In this document: piece after piece, positions 1 to 11,053 of the stretch
How the letters are laid out: the number at the start of each line of letters is the position of its first letter
How positions within the stretch are numbered: the stretch's first letter is position 1
From: Anastrepha obliqua
Taxonomy: Eukaryota > Arthropoda > Insecta > Diptera > Tephritidae
Direction: 5' to 3'
Assembly (NCBI RefSeq): GCF_027943255.1
Contig: NC_072893.1
Coordinates: forward strand, 9,858,001-9,922,000
DNA: 64,000 nt
Translations under genes and position numbers: made by a program
The notes under the pieces: generated by a model
Databases searched by the model: none
Told to the model about the DNA's origin: nothing
The model's input: only the letters and a program-made list of their open reading frames with translations

Positions 1-39
1 CGGTATTTAGGTGTAATTTTTTGCCAGAGTAGTTTAAAA

Positions 40-340
40 AAAAATAAATAATTGGCGCCTACACTTCTGTTAGGTGTTTAGCCGAGCTCCTCCTCCTATT
101 TGTGGTGTGCGTCTTGATGTTGTTCCACAAATGGAGGGACCTACAGTTTGAAGCCGACTCCGAACGGCAGATATTTTTTTTCATGGCAGAAATACACTCG
201 GAGGTTTGCCATTGCCTGCCGAGGGGCGACCGCTATTAGAAAAATGTTTTTATTAATTTTCACCGAGATTCGAACCAACGACCTCTCTGTGAATTTCGAA
301 TGGTAATCACGCACCAACCCATTCGGCTACGGCGGCCGCC
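40..340 (-). repeat. tRNA-derived SINE, copy 1
   Basis: One of about ten copies of a roughly 310-330-bp repeat. On the - strand it begins with a GC-rich head (ggcggccgcc), then a tRNA-like segment with an A-box-like stretch (tagccgaatggg) and a B-box-like ggttcgaat, then a roughly 230-bp body and an AT-rich tail (aattatttattt). That layout defines a tRNA-derived SINE transcribed by RNA polymerase III. The copy is near full length. Just outside its head lies a short gtaggttaggt, resembling LINE tails elsewhere in the window. Confidence 0.85.
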
Positions 341-344
341 GTAG

Positions 345-2500
345 GTTAGGTAACTATTTTTTAATTGCAATCATGCGAATTTTGAGCTTGCAGTGATGTA
401 AAGAAGCACAAGGTGGCGCAAAATTAATCACCCAATCGGAAGTTTTACAATTTTTACAAATGGTTTCATACGTCAAAGCTATATTTGACACTTGCGAACT
501 AGGCAGCTGCAGTATACAAACAGACAAGCGAGGGAACGCATAAAGGTCAAGGATTTTCAACGATGTTTATCACACAAAATCATTTTCTCTTTTTTATGTA
601 GTAAAGAACTTAAACGAAAACCAAATTTGATTATTAATTTTGCGCCACCTTGTATTGCCAACGGAGTCACTAAGAACTTATCCCCACACGTAAGATCCAT
701 CTAAGTACTTCCTGTAGTAAACAATTGCTCCACTCCTAAGCTCGATGATGCTGCACTTACCTCCTGTTTTCGCTCATCCAACGAATGATGCCAACAAATT
801 ACATACACCTGTCCAACGGAAGTATTAGGTGGAGCTCAAGCAAACACAGGTACGAAAGCTTGAAAGCCTAAGTAGTAGTGTTAAACTGCTTAGAGAAACA
901 AAAAGGATGAGTGATACTGAAAGTCTGTTGGTCAAACGTACATAATTTCATATTCATATATCTTCTTGCAAACAGGTTGCATGTTGCAAAGCGGCTGCAT
1001 GCTGCCGCTAGTTCATGCTTGCATACCATTTTGCTTCACCTTTTCACACGAATGCCAACAATCAGCAAAGTCCTTTTACAACTTTTCAAACAGTCAGTCG
1101 ACGCCATTGAAACATAACGGACGTGAACACGGAAGGATTAGTCACGTTTGGATGGTGAAGTGTGAGCACTTTTGTTTTTGTTGGTATGTGATTATTGAAT
1201 AGCTGTAACGGCAGCTTACACCTGTGTGCATATGCGCCTGCGTGTTGTGTACTAAGCGTAAATCGCATTAAGGCAAGTCAGCCCAGTGAAAAAAAAAAAA
1301 ACGAAAACGAAAATAATGTAGAACGTGTTGTCGGGCATGTGCGCGTAGCGGAAACCGGAAGCGGAAAACAGATGTGCTTTACTAAGTTATGAGTCGCGAC
1401 ACATTTGGCGCATTTCATATGAATTCGAATGTGAAAAAAACAACACACAATTCGAACGCAAAAACAACGGAAAAACGTGAATAAAGCGAAGAGTTGAAAA
1501 TATGAAGATTTTATATCCGTTGGCTCGGTTATAAGCGCGCGCTATGTAACTCATTTTCTTATGAATATTTCGCATGTGTCGATTTGTTTTTTGTTTGTGT
1601 ATTGCTTGAGCTAAACTGAAGGAAATTAAACATTGAAACGTGCTCGCCAGATATGAGCTGCGGTTTCGTATAAGAGCTTAAACAGTTTTGGTTTCAGTTG
1701 CTCTCCTTTACACACACACACACACGTGTACATGCTTCCTATATAAATATTTAAAAAAGCTAAATGTGGCACATAAAGTGCAAATGCACTCATTTCCGCC
1801 ACTTATTTGACTGCTTTCAGTCATTTGCACTAACACTAATACACTGTGACTCCGACACTGTGCATGTGAAAATGAATGAGAATGTGAAAGTGTAGCGCAA
1901 CGTTTGTCTAATGAGTTATTTAGCGATTCACTTGAAAGCGGCACTTTTCTATTCACCTCCACACATCAAAGTGCGCGAAGTGCCATTCACATAAATTACT
2001 TGCTGAACATTTAGAACTATCTAATTACAGTTAAGAATTCAGCACACGCGTTTGATTGCATTCTTGATTGCTAATGCAGTCTAATGCATTGGCATACGAA
2101 AGTGGAAATTTTGCTTAGGTATGTCCAATGTGCATACATACATACATACATACATACATACACATGTAGATGTGTGGTGTAGTGACATAATGACTGCTCT
2201 TTAGTAAGAGATTCGCTTGCAGATATGCTGATCTTTGCATGCATCCAACTAATTATTGAGGGAATTCGTGAAAATATGTATTTTTTTAGGAGCTAAAGAG
2301 CAGAAATAAAAGGAATATTCAGCTTGCACATTCAGCTGATTCTGATGTTGTAAATAATTCTTTTATTATATTTCTAACTAATAGCAAAAAAATGTAACTC
2401 ATCACCTACTTTCACTGACGCCAAACTCCACTTTACGCCAACTATTGTTAAACAACGCATTTAACTCTTTGGCTGGCAACGAAATGTGGGTTTTCTAGTC
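345..2500. other. 5' flank without recognised gene
   Basis: No ORF here has codon structure or a family match that I recognise; all frames are short and broken. Short microsatellites are present: (AC)n near 1711-1725 and (CATA)n near 2134-2163. It is probably intergenic DNA upstream of the calcium-channel gamma-like gene. A distant non-coding first exon or enhancer cannot be excluded. Confidence 0.5.
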
Positions 2501-2504
2501 TGGG

Positions 2505-4440
2505 TATTAGAGCAAAAAATTTTTTTTGTTTATAAAAATTTATAATTAATGTTTTTTAAATGAAAATGTGTGAAATAAAAGCTTTTAAAATAATGTTTTT
2601 ATAAAAACTTTTTTTAGTTGTTATAAAATTTTTATAAAAATTGAAATTTTTTTTAAATAAGTGGTATAAAAAATAATAAAAATTTAAAATTTATAAAAAA
2701 AATTTTTTTGGTAATACTTTCTTATATTTTCTTTTCTATAAACGTTTTGTAAAAATTTATAATTTTTTTTTAAACAAGTGGTATACAAAAAAATATAAAC
2801 AATTTTTTGCACGATTGAGGTATAAAAAAACTACAATAATAAATTTTTTTTTATAAAAGTTTATAATTAATGATTTTTAAATAAAAATGTGGGAAATAAG
2901 GACTTTTTAAAATTTTTTTTTTGTAAAAATTTTTACAAAGCAAAACAATGTGTACTTTTTTTTACTTTTCTTTTATAAACTTACTACTTTTTTAAGTATC
3001 AGCACAAAAAAATATGGTTCCTTTTAAATCAAAAAAAATTTTTTTGTTAATACTTTTTTATGTAAAAATTTTTTTTAGTTTTTATAAAAATTTAATTTTT
3101 TTTAAATAAGTTGTATAAAAAATAATAAAACTTTTAAATTTATAAAAAAAAATTTTTTGGTAAATTTTTTTATATTTTCTTTTCTATAAAGGTTTTGTAA
3201 AAATTTATAGATTTTTTTAAACAAGTGGTATACAAAAAATAATACACAATTTTTTTGCACGCATTGAGGTATAAAAAACCAATAAATTTTTTTTTATAAA
3301 AGTTTATAATTAATGATTTTTAAATAAAAATGTTGGAAATAAAAGTTTCTAAAATTTGTTTTTTGTAAAAATTTGTACGAAGCAATAAAAATTTAGTACT
3401 TTTCCTTTATAACACCTACTATTATTTTTTAAGTATCAACGCACAAAAATTGGGTTTTAAATAAAACAGTGAGAAATAAAAGCTTTAAAAAAATTTTTTT
3501 TGTAAGAATTTTTTTTAGTTTTTATAAGATTTTTTTTGAAAATTTATAATTTTTTTTCAAATAAGTGGTATAAAAAGTAATAAAAATTTATAATTTATAA
3601 AAAAATTATTTTGTTTGGTAAAACTCTTCTTATATTTTCTTTTTTTTTAAGTTTTATAAAAATGTACAATTTTTTTTATATACTACAAGTGTCATAAAAT
3701 AAAAAATAATAAAAAAGTAATAAATTTTTTTTTATAAAAATTGATAATTAGTGAGTGATTTTTAAATCAAAATGTGGGAAATAAAAGCTTTAAAAAAAAA
3801 TTTTTTTTTGTAAAATTTTAATAAAAAAAAAACAATACAAATATAATTTTTTTTGCTTTTCTTTTGTAACACTTAATATTTTTTTGAAAGTAGCAAAACA
3901 CAAAAATAAGGTTTGTGTGCTTTTTAAATGTGAAATAGAAGCGGTTAAATTTTTTTTTTGTTAAAACTTTTTTTTATAAAATTTTTATAAAATGGTACGA
4001 ATGAAATAATAAACATTTATAATTAATACAAAAAAAAAATTTTTAATTTCTCTTTTTTATACAAGTTTTATAAAAATTAATTTTTTTTTTTAAACAAAAA
4101 ATAAAAAAAAAAATAAAAAATTTATTTTAATAAAAGTTTTATAAAATGGTAAAAATGAAATAATAAACATTTATAATTAAAAAAAAATTTTTTGGGAAAA
4201 CTTTTTTAATTTTTCTTTTTTATAAAAGTTTTATAAAAATCAATTTTTTATTTTTTTTTTATTTTTTGTTTAAAAAAAAATTTAATTTTTATAAAACTTC
4301 TATAAAAAAGAAAAATTAAAAAATTTTTTTAAATTAATTAAAATTTGTCAACAGCTTTTGTTTCACACAGTTTTATTACAAAAGCACAGAAACCAATTTT
4401 TTTTTTATACATTAAAAACAAAAACAAGTGGCATAAAAAA
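2505..4440. repeat. AT-rich degenerate tandem repeat, period about 450 bp
   Basis: Nearly pure A/T sequence in which landmarks recur at about 440-460 bases. The phrase gtggtataaaaaataataaa starts near 2661, near 3108 and near 3566. A cacg(c)attgaggtataaaaa landmark sits near 2809 and near 3259. A taattaatgatttttaaat landmark sits near 2860 and 3305, with a decayed third near 3740. This indicates three to four decayed tandem units rather than random AT-rich DNA. No coding potential is seen. Confidence 0.65.
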
Positions 4441-4550
4441 TAATCAAAAAGACTTCAAATTTTACAATTACTCACCCGTATTGAATAAGTAGTTTCATCT
4501 TTAAGCCTTTGCTTATCCCTCCCTTGGACACCTTTTTTAAAACCTTCGGC

Positions 4551-4733
4551 TGGGCACCCGGGTCTGGCCTTTTTCCGTCCTGTTTGAGGATCATTTTTAA
4601 AATGTTATATCCATAAATCGATAGAAAATTGAATTTTAGGCAGCTACCTGGAAGCTCAAGTCGTTAGCTATAATAGAAATATGTTAAATTTGCGTCTAAA
4701 GCCGAAAAAGGTTTGGTCAGACCTGGGTGCCCA
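4551..4733. mobile_element. Foldback/MITE-like element
   Basis: The left arm 4551-4577 begins tgggcacccgggtctg and runs to tttttccg. The right arm 4701-4733 is its imperfect reverse complement, starting gccgaaaaagg and ending gggtgccca. About 123 bp lie between the arms, giving a 183-bp foldback. Its GC-rich arms stand out from the AT-rich surroundings. No target duplication is obvious and no transposase is encoded, so assignment to a superfamily is open. Confidence 0.55.
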
Positions 4734-5084
4734 ACGGAGGATCAGAGGAATTTCTGATAATAAACTTTCACTCAGCAGAGTATACTTAAGACTATGACTT
4801 TTTTATGGAACGATAAGCCCCAGAATGTGCTAACATTTTTAAAAAGTCTCAAAATATAGAATACCTAAGCAGGCTTTGCACAATAGATCTGCGGCCAAAA
4901 GCAGTGCAAAGAAGCCTAATTTTCTATAATAATTCGCTAAAAAATTAAAAATTGTAGTATTACCAGTTGCAATTTGTCTACTGTCTGGTTAGGCAAAAAT
5001 GTTAAAAAAACGATATTTACTCCAATAGTCAAGCGGCGATTGAATCTCTTGGTATGGTTGTCACTAATTCTTGGTAGGGTTGTT
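4734..5084. other. Unassigned spacer
   Basis: Moderately AT-rich sequence between the foldback element and the second AT-rich array. No ORF, inverted repeat or known element is recognised. Confidence 0.4.
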
Positions 5085-6010
5085 CTATTTTTTTCCATTT
5101 TTAAGGAAAAATATACTTTTTAAAAATGAGGTAACTAAAAAATAATATTTTTTGTTCAAAATTTATGTATATCTTCTTTTAAACAAAATATAATTAAAAA
5201 AAATTATTTGAGAAAAAATTAAATTAAATTAATTTTTAATATAGGAAAAAGTATGCATACTTTCAAAAAAAAGTCATTTGAGAATACACAAATTTGTTTT
5301 TGTTAAAACTTGCTTATATGATATCTTTTTTCTAATATACATAAAATATAATTTAATAAATTATATGGGAAAAAAATTAGTTTTTTTGTTCCAAGTTTTT
5401 GAAAATTTTTTTTCCATTTTTAAGAAAAAAATGTACTTTTAAAACAATTATTATCCAAAAAACTATATTTTCCGTTTAAAATTTTTTTATCTTAAACAAA
5501 ATATAGTTCAAACAAATTATTTGAAAAACATTAAATTCTTTTATTCAAAATTTTTGGAAAAAAATTGTTTCGATTTGAATTTTAAATTTTCCATGCGTAC
5601 ATATAGTAAATTTCTCGAGTAAATATTTACGCATTGGTAAGAGAAAATATACTTTTAAAAAATTAGTTGAGAAAAATTAGACTTTTTTGTTTAGAATTTT
5701 TATACCTTTTTTTAAACAAAATATAATTAAAAAATAATTATTTGAGAAAAAATTTAATTTTTTTGTTTCAAATTTTTGGAAATTTTTTTCATTTTAAGAA
5801 ATATACTTAAAAAAAGAATTATTTTTCTTAAATAATTGTCTTTTTTAAATATTTTTTTTTTTCATTAAACAAGTGAATTTTTTTCTGACATAATATTTTT
5901 AAATTATATTTTAAGAAAAAATATTTATTATTTAAGATAAAATAATTTTTTTTTCTTAAAAATTTTTGGAAATTTTTTTCCATATTTTAATTTTAAAGTT
6001 TCCATACATC
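5085..6010. repeat. AT-rich repeat array, type 2
   Basis: Degenerate units built on a ttccatttttaaga phrase followed by A-rich tracts, taaacaaaatataatta, then attatttgagaaaa. Landmarks recur near 5092, 5412 and, in weaker form, 5793. The same phrases fill 11985-13700 in intron 1, so this is one AT-rich family at two places. No coding potential. Confidence 0.6.
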
Positions 6011-6936
6011 TAGACTCAAGCATTACTCAAATAAATATTTACGAATTGGTATGAAATTTTGATTGTATATTCGCAATTATTTTCTGCATAAAAGTACGCA
6101 AAATTTTTAATAAGGAATTTTCGGATTATTTTTTATACCAATTTTACCAAGTTACTGGAACTGTGTACTAGATTTTTCAGATTGATTACCTAGTTTTTTT
6201 TTTATTCCCAAATTCCATACGAGTAATTTTTATTTTTTAATTTTCAATTAGAAAAGCGATGTTTTTGCAAAAATCAAAGTGTAAAAAAATGTACGTACTT
6301 CTACATCAATATATAAATTCGAATGTATAATCGTGAGAAAAATATTTGTTCACTGTAAATTAAGTTTCGGGAGCACTAAACCTTACTGGGCATGACATGG
6401 AAGATACAATACACTGCCGTGAAGTCAGAATAGACGCTATACCTGAGGATCGGCTGTTATGGGCGATTGAAAGTTTCAAACCTTTTAAATCACCGGGTGC
6501 AGATGGCATTTACCCGGTGGAACTGCAAAAGTCTGCCGGATATCTAACACATTGGCTATTGCTTTCTTTACGGTCATATACCTCTTACGTGGAGACAAGT
6601 CAAAATTGTTCTCATTCCAAAATCTGGTAGAAACTGACATACCCATCCAAAAGACTTAAGACCGATATCTCTTTCTTCTTTCCTATTGAAAACTGTAGAG
6701 AGGTTGATAGAATTTCACTTAAGCCTGACTATAGATAGAAATCTTATCTCTACGTCACAACATGCCTACACGAAAGGGAAATCGCTAGATTATATAACCT
6801 TATTTACACGGCAGAGAGTTCACTGCACAAACAGGAATTTACTTTAGCCGCTTTCCTTGATATTGAAGGGGCCTTTAACAATGTTGAAGGGGGGGTAATT
6901 ACTGCAGCACTCACTGATCTTAGGGTAGAACCGGGC

Positions 6937-7341
6937 TTGGTAGGTTTCATTGGCAAAATGCTAAATAGCAGAATCATTGAAGCGGAACTAGGAGAATCGG
7001 GGCTCAGAAGATTGGTAAGTAGAGGTACACCGCAAGGTGTAGTCCTCTCACCGCTTTTATGGAACGCAGTTGTAAATAAACTTCTGTTAATACTGGAATC
7101 GGTGGGCTGTAAGGTGATAGCTTACGCCGATGATGTTGTTATTGCTGTCTCTGGTAAATTTATGCCTACATTAAGAAACCTAATACAAAGTGCTCTAGAT
7201 ATACTTTCTAGGTGGGCAGTAAAGTGTGGTCTAGGAGTCAACCCAGACAAAACACAACTCACGAGGATACACAGAATCTCTCAACTAAGTCCAATTATGC
7301 TCAAGGGTGAAGCTCTTGTGATTTTGGGAAAAACCACGTAA
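6937..7341 (+). pseudogene. Reverse transcriptase palm fragment (LOA/R1-like LINE)
   Basis: The longest open piece of the broken RT, 134 codons. It carries the TPQGVVLSPLLW primer-grip-side motif and the catalytic YADDVV, so both palm aspartates of this block are intact. Downstream codons continue the thumb after an in-frame stop at about 7339. The first catalytic aspartate (FLDIEGAF) lies upstream at about 6853-6885 in a segment separated by disruptions. It is a dead fragment, not a host gene. Confidence 0.8.
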
Positions 7342-7502
7342 TTGGGGCTGACTTGGAAGTCAAGCATCTTAGAAAGAATTAGGAAAGCGAACCTAGCTTT
7401 TTATGCCTGTAAGAGAGCTTTAGGTAAGACCTGGGGAATTAAACCTAAGGTTGCTCATTAGCTTTACGCTGCTGTCGTCAGACCCATTCTTCTATACGGA
7501 AA

Positions 7503-7935
7503 ATGTTGTTGTTGTTGTTGTTTTAACAGCATAGTTTGCCCTGTCAGTGTAAGTATATCATCGGTCGTCTTCGTCTAGCTCATCTAGGGGTAGGCCCAGA
7601 AACATGCTGTTTCGACGGGTTGGGTCCAGAGGGAGAGGGGGGTTAGATGAGTCTGATTGAGGGGGCATGTGAAGAGGTGGTTAGTGTCGTGCGGGGTACC
7701 TTCACATGCCGGACATGTGTTTGGTATGTCGGGGTCAATTCTGGATAAGTAGGAGTTTAACCTGCTACAATATCCAGAACGTAATTGTGCCAATGTTACA
7801 CGAGTTTCACGGGGAAGCTGGAGCTCTTCATCTGCAATAGTGGTAATGGTCTCCCGGTGAATGTCGTTTATTGACTGTCTGAATACTGTCCGGTCCATTA
7901 GGTTTCGGATAGAAATGTTGTCGGGTGGTGTGCCT
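7503..7935 (-). mobile_element. 3' end of a second LINE inserted into the first
   Basis: The - strand reading frame 7584-7898 encodes about 104 residues ending in a zinc-knuckle C-x2-C-x8-H-x4-C pattern (CPACEGTPHDTNHLFTCP). This is followed by a 3' UTR whose end is an ACA-unit run, seen as (GTT)n at 7506-7520 on the + strand. This is the C-terminus and tail of a 5'-truncated non-LTR retrotransposon. Its orientation is opposite to the host LINE, whose coding resumes after about 7939. Confidence 0.7.
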
Positions 7936-8794
7936 ATTCTAATTTATTGAATACGGTGCAGAGATCAGAGGAATTAGCAATATGTGGCGTCATGGCTTTG
8001 GACATCATGCTACATCTGCCATACCTAGATCTCTTGTACGAATACTCAGCGACCTGCTCCGCTTTAAGGCTTAAAGCGAACTCACAAGGACTGTCACACA
8101 TGTGCATTCAACCATCTTAGACTGCTACACGGATATACCCAGTGACTGGGATTATCACCCTCCCATTCTTTGCTTCGAAAGGAATTTCCTAATGAAAATC
8201 CCTTCTAGACTGGAATGGCTTGAAGAAGATCCAACACCCAACACACCCGTTAAGGTCTACACTAATCAGTTCTGTAAATCAAAGATGGATTAGCGTTAAC
8301 ACCTGTGAAAATATGGCCAAGGCTAAATCTACGTCTGTCCAAGAATATTATAAAATTGAGTGGACTTCAAATCAGGGCCTTAGTAGGGGCCCTCACAGGT
8401 CACAGGACATTGTCTCATAGAAAATCATGCAAGAAGACTAGGCGTTTACATGCATGATTTCTGTCGTAGCTGCAGAAATGAGGAGCAGTTGGAAACAATT
8501 CAACACTTTTTGTGCACATGCCCAGCTCCAGCCAGAAGCAGGAACCGATTTTTAAAATCCTACTTCTTAACGAATATAGATAATCTATACACTTTAGGTA
8601 TCAACAACCTTTTACGCTTTATCAAAAGCTCAGGATGGTTCAATATGGAGAGGGAAATGTAGCCCAGCCCCCGCGGCTCACAACGGACCCATTTCGTGGT
8701 CTAAGTGGCATCGTTGTCACTATGTGCGATACGGCTGCCAAACCTAACCTAACCTAACCTATATATTTCACACTTATACCATTTCTTCTAGGGT

Positions 8795-9077
8795 GTTTGG
8801 CTGAACCGAACTCCTCTTCCTATTTGTGGTATTTGTCTTAAGTTTTATCCACAAACTGGAGAGACCTATAGTTTCACGCCGCCTCCGGACGGCAGATGAT
8901 TTTTATGAGGAGCTTTTTCATGGCAGAAAGAATGGCAGCTTGCCATTACCTACCGAGGGGCGACCGCTATCAAAAAAAAACGTTTCCTATCAATTGGCAT
9001 TTCCTGCCTGGGATTTCGAACCACTTCACTTCCAAATGGTAGTCGCGCAGCAATTCATTCGGCTACGGCGGGCGCCT
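8795..9077 (-). repeat. tRNA-derived SINE, copy 2 (diverged)
   Basis: Same body and tRNA-like head as copy 1 but with many substitutions and small deletions. The head at the right end reads cattcggctacggcgg. The B-box region is recognisable as a reversed gggatttcgaacca near 9010. It lies just downstream of the CCTAA-rich end of the LINE. Confidence 0.75.
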
Positions 9078-9226
9078 ATACAAATTTTGAATGCACAACA
9101 AAGGATCTTTTGGAGCATTTTGATGTAGTTCATTATCCCACTGGACAACAATTCTGAAAATATACTTTTTTCAACCGCTACAGTGGCCTTAGCATTTTGG
9201 TGTTACCAGACCAGACTAATTTTATA

Positions 9227-10244
9227 CAGGGTGAACGATATGAAGTGTTACCTATTCAAAACATCATAACTTTTTTGTGGGAAATTAGTTTTTATTGATT
9301 TCAAAGACAAAATTGTTCAAAAATGATTACAATTTTAGTACTCACCTTGCTCTCCAAAATGGACCAGATGGAATAGTCCATCGGATTTGCGTCTGGCGAA
9401 TTCGAAAGCCATTGTGTGGACGAAATGAAGTGTGGAACATGATTTTTTAACCTTTCTTGGTTCACACGAGCTTTATGAGACGGTGCCGAGTCCTGTTGGA
9501 ACGTCCATGGTCTACGACCGAAATGTTTACATGTTCACGGCTCTAAAGGCCGATAATAGGTCGCATTCACTTTGACACCAGGCTCGATAAAAACGATTGT
9601 AGAGCATCCCTCAGCGGTCAGTGCGGCCCAAACCATTACTTGCAATGGGAAATTGCTTTGAGTGGCCATACGTAGGCTCAAATTCTCGTATGAGCGTTCG
9701 GTCAAGTAAACATGATCGTTTTGAGTGTTTATGAAGTGCTCAACTGGGACATTTTTTTCATCAGAAAACACAATGTTAGGAAATTCGCCACGTTCGTGCA
9801 AGCGCAACAACTTCTTTGCTTTTTCGACCCGAACTTTTTTTGCTGGGGTAAAAGATCGTGTGCTTTGTGGCTTTGTAAGCCTTAACCTTGAACTCGTTTT
9901 TCAATATGCGTCGAATGCTTTCTTGCGATATTTTCAGTTCTTTGGCCATTTTTCTTCCACTTCGACGTGGATTTCGTTCAAGTCGAGCCTTCACTTTCCA
10001 TTTCTGGTGTTGTTGCTGCTTTTTTTTGGTCCACCTCCATAGCGTTTTGCAATGCTACACACTATTACGCTCACATTATTCCATCACAGAAAAAAAAATT
10101 CAACAAAACTGAGACGCAAATGCTTTTGATTGCTTATAAACAATATATTGAACTGTCATTAGAACAATTTTGACTTTGATGTCACGAGTTGTTTTATAGA
10201 TACAAGCAGTGTGAAGTTGGTAACACTTCATATTGTTCACCCTG
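9227..10244 (-). mobile_element. Tc1/mariner-superfamily element with intact-looking ends
   Basis: Terminal inverted repeats cagggtgaac...tatgaagtgttacc occur at both ends, with TA on the left flank (9225-9226) and TG on the right. The - strand encodes a paired-type DNA-binding segment (9776-9994, with ...RNPRRSGRKMAKELKIS) and a catalytic-core segment (9535-9810) with VFSDEK and VMVWAALTAEG. The two lie in different frames and the C-terminus is missing, so the transposase is dead. The region between 9230 and 9530 is decayed 3' coding sequence. Exact family within Tc1/mariner not assigned. Confidence 0.85.
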
Positions 10245-10950
10245 TGCATATTCACTATTTTTCTTTACTCGAGTTTTTGTAAAAAAATATGAGTTTGCAA
10301 ATTTTGCTTTCTATCTCAATCATAATTTTTGGAATCGACCCACTTTGGCTTAATACAATTTTTCCTCGCAATTTATGAAAATTATTGCATACCACAAATT
10401 TCAATCCATCGAATTAAATTCAACCGAAAATCTATGGAGTTATTGCGCTTTGCCATAGAATTCCTCAAATATAAAGCGCTACTCGCTAAAGCATTTCCTA
10501 AATGCGTTATTACAAACTTCAAACGCATTGCGCTTCAGCAACACCATTTCCAAAAAGTGAAGCGCATTTAAATGAAATTAATTTCGTATATTAACATTTA
10601 CATCCTACTTCACTCTTTGAATTGCGGCCACCGATTTTAGTTGTTACTACAAAATTTATAGCATATTTCACGGCGCTGCATAGTTTCCTAGCAACAATAA
10701 CTCGCATCGATTTGATAAGCGGCTATTTGGTCATGAGTGATTGGTGTTGTGTTAAGCAGGGGCATTGTGTTCAACAACATTGCTGATTATTGCAACATGA
10801 ACTCTTAGTAGATATGTGCGTGTGTGTGCGTGTTAGCGACGTCCGCTCGAAAGTGTTGAATTATTATGCGCGAATATTTCACGGTGCCGAATGTTTTTCG
10901 TGTTGCATCCACTCATAATGTGAAAATAGAGCCGCTACTTCATAAGCACA
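10245..10950 (+). other. Probable promoter-proximal and 5' UTR region of the host gene
   Basis: No transposable element is recognised and AT content falls toward the coding exon. The last few hundred bases contain a GT-rich stretch (near 10815) typical of dipteran 5' flanks. I cannot identify a TATA box or initiator with confidence, so the transcription start is not placed. The segment just before 11054 is likely transcribed leader because it holds an upstream ORF and CAA-rich sequence continuous with exon 1. Confidence 0.35.
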
Positions 10951-11031
10951 ATGATGAACAAAAGTAACAGCAAACACAACAACAACATGAACAACAGGAA
11001 AGCCAACACCCGTTGCCGCAAGAACAAATAA
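10951..11031 (+). promoter_or_regulatory. Upstream ORF in the leader of the stargazin-like gene
   Basis: An ATG-ATG start at 10951 opens a 26-codon Asn/Lys-rich frame ending at TAA 11029-11031, 22 bases before the main ATG at 11054. An upstream ORF this close could limit initiation at the main start, or feed it by reinitiation. Its CAA/AAC bias matches the compositional bias of exon 1, so it may be compositional. Transcription through this point is inferred. Confidence 0.45.
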
Positions 11032-11053
11032 TAACTAATATACTTCAACTTCG

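Larger units (their letters stand above)
6395..8760 (+). mobile_element. LOA/R1-like LINE remnant, interrupted
   Basis: A reverse-transcriptase relic with frameshifts and stops. In order: a palm entry segment ending KSPGADGIYPVEL near 6480-6525, RPISLSSFLLKT near 6658-6695, the FLDIEGAFNNV catalytic block near 6853-6885, RGTPQGVVLSPLLW and YADDVV within 6937-7341, the thumb up to about 7500, and a C-terminal zinc-knuckle stretch (C-x2-C...H-x4-C type) within 8450-8560. The 3' end is CCTAA-rich near 8740-8760. It is interrupted at about 7503-7935 by an inverted piece of a different LINE. The LOA-like assignment rests on motif style only. Confidence 0.8.

Noticed and set aside
2131..2163. CRISPR-like repeats
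   Set aside because: Only (CATA)n and similar microsatellites. No spaced direct repeats or cas genes, and the genome is eukaryotic.
8740..8760. Insect telomere repeat
   Set aside because: Only about four CCTAA units directly after a LINE coding end, with a similar tail on another LINE. It fits a retrotransposon tail better.
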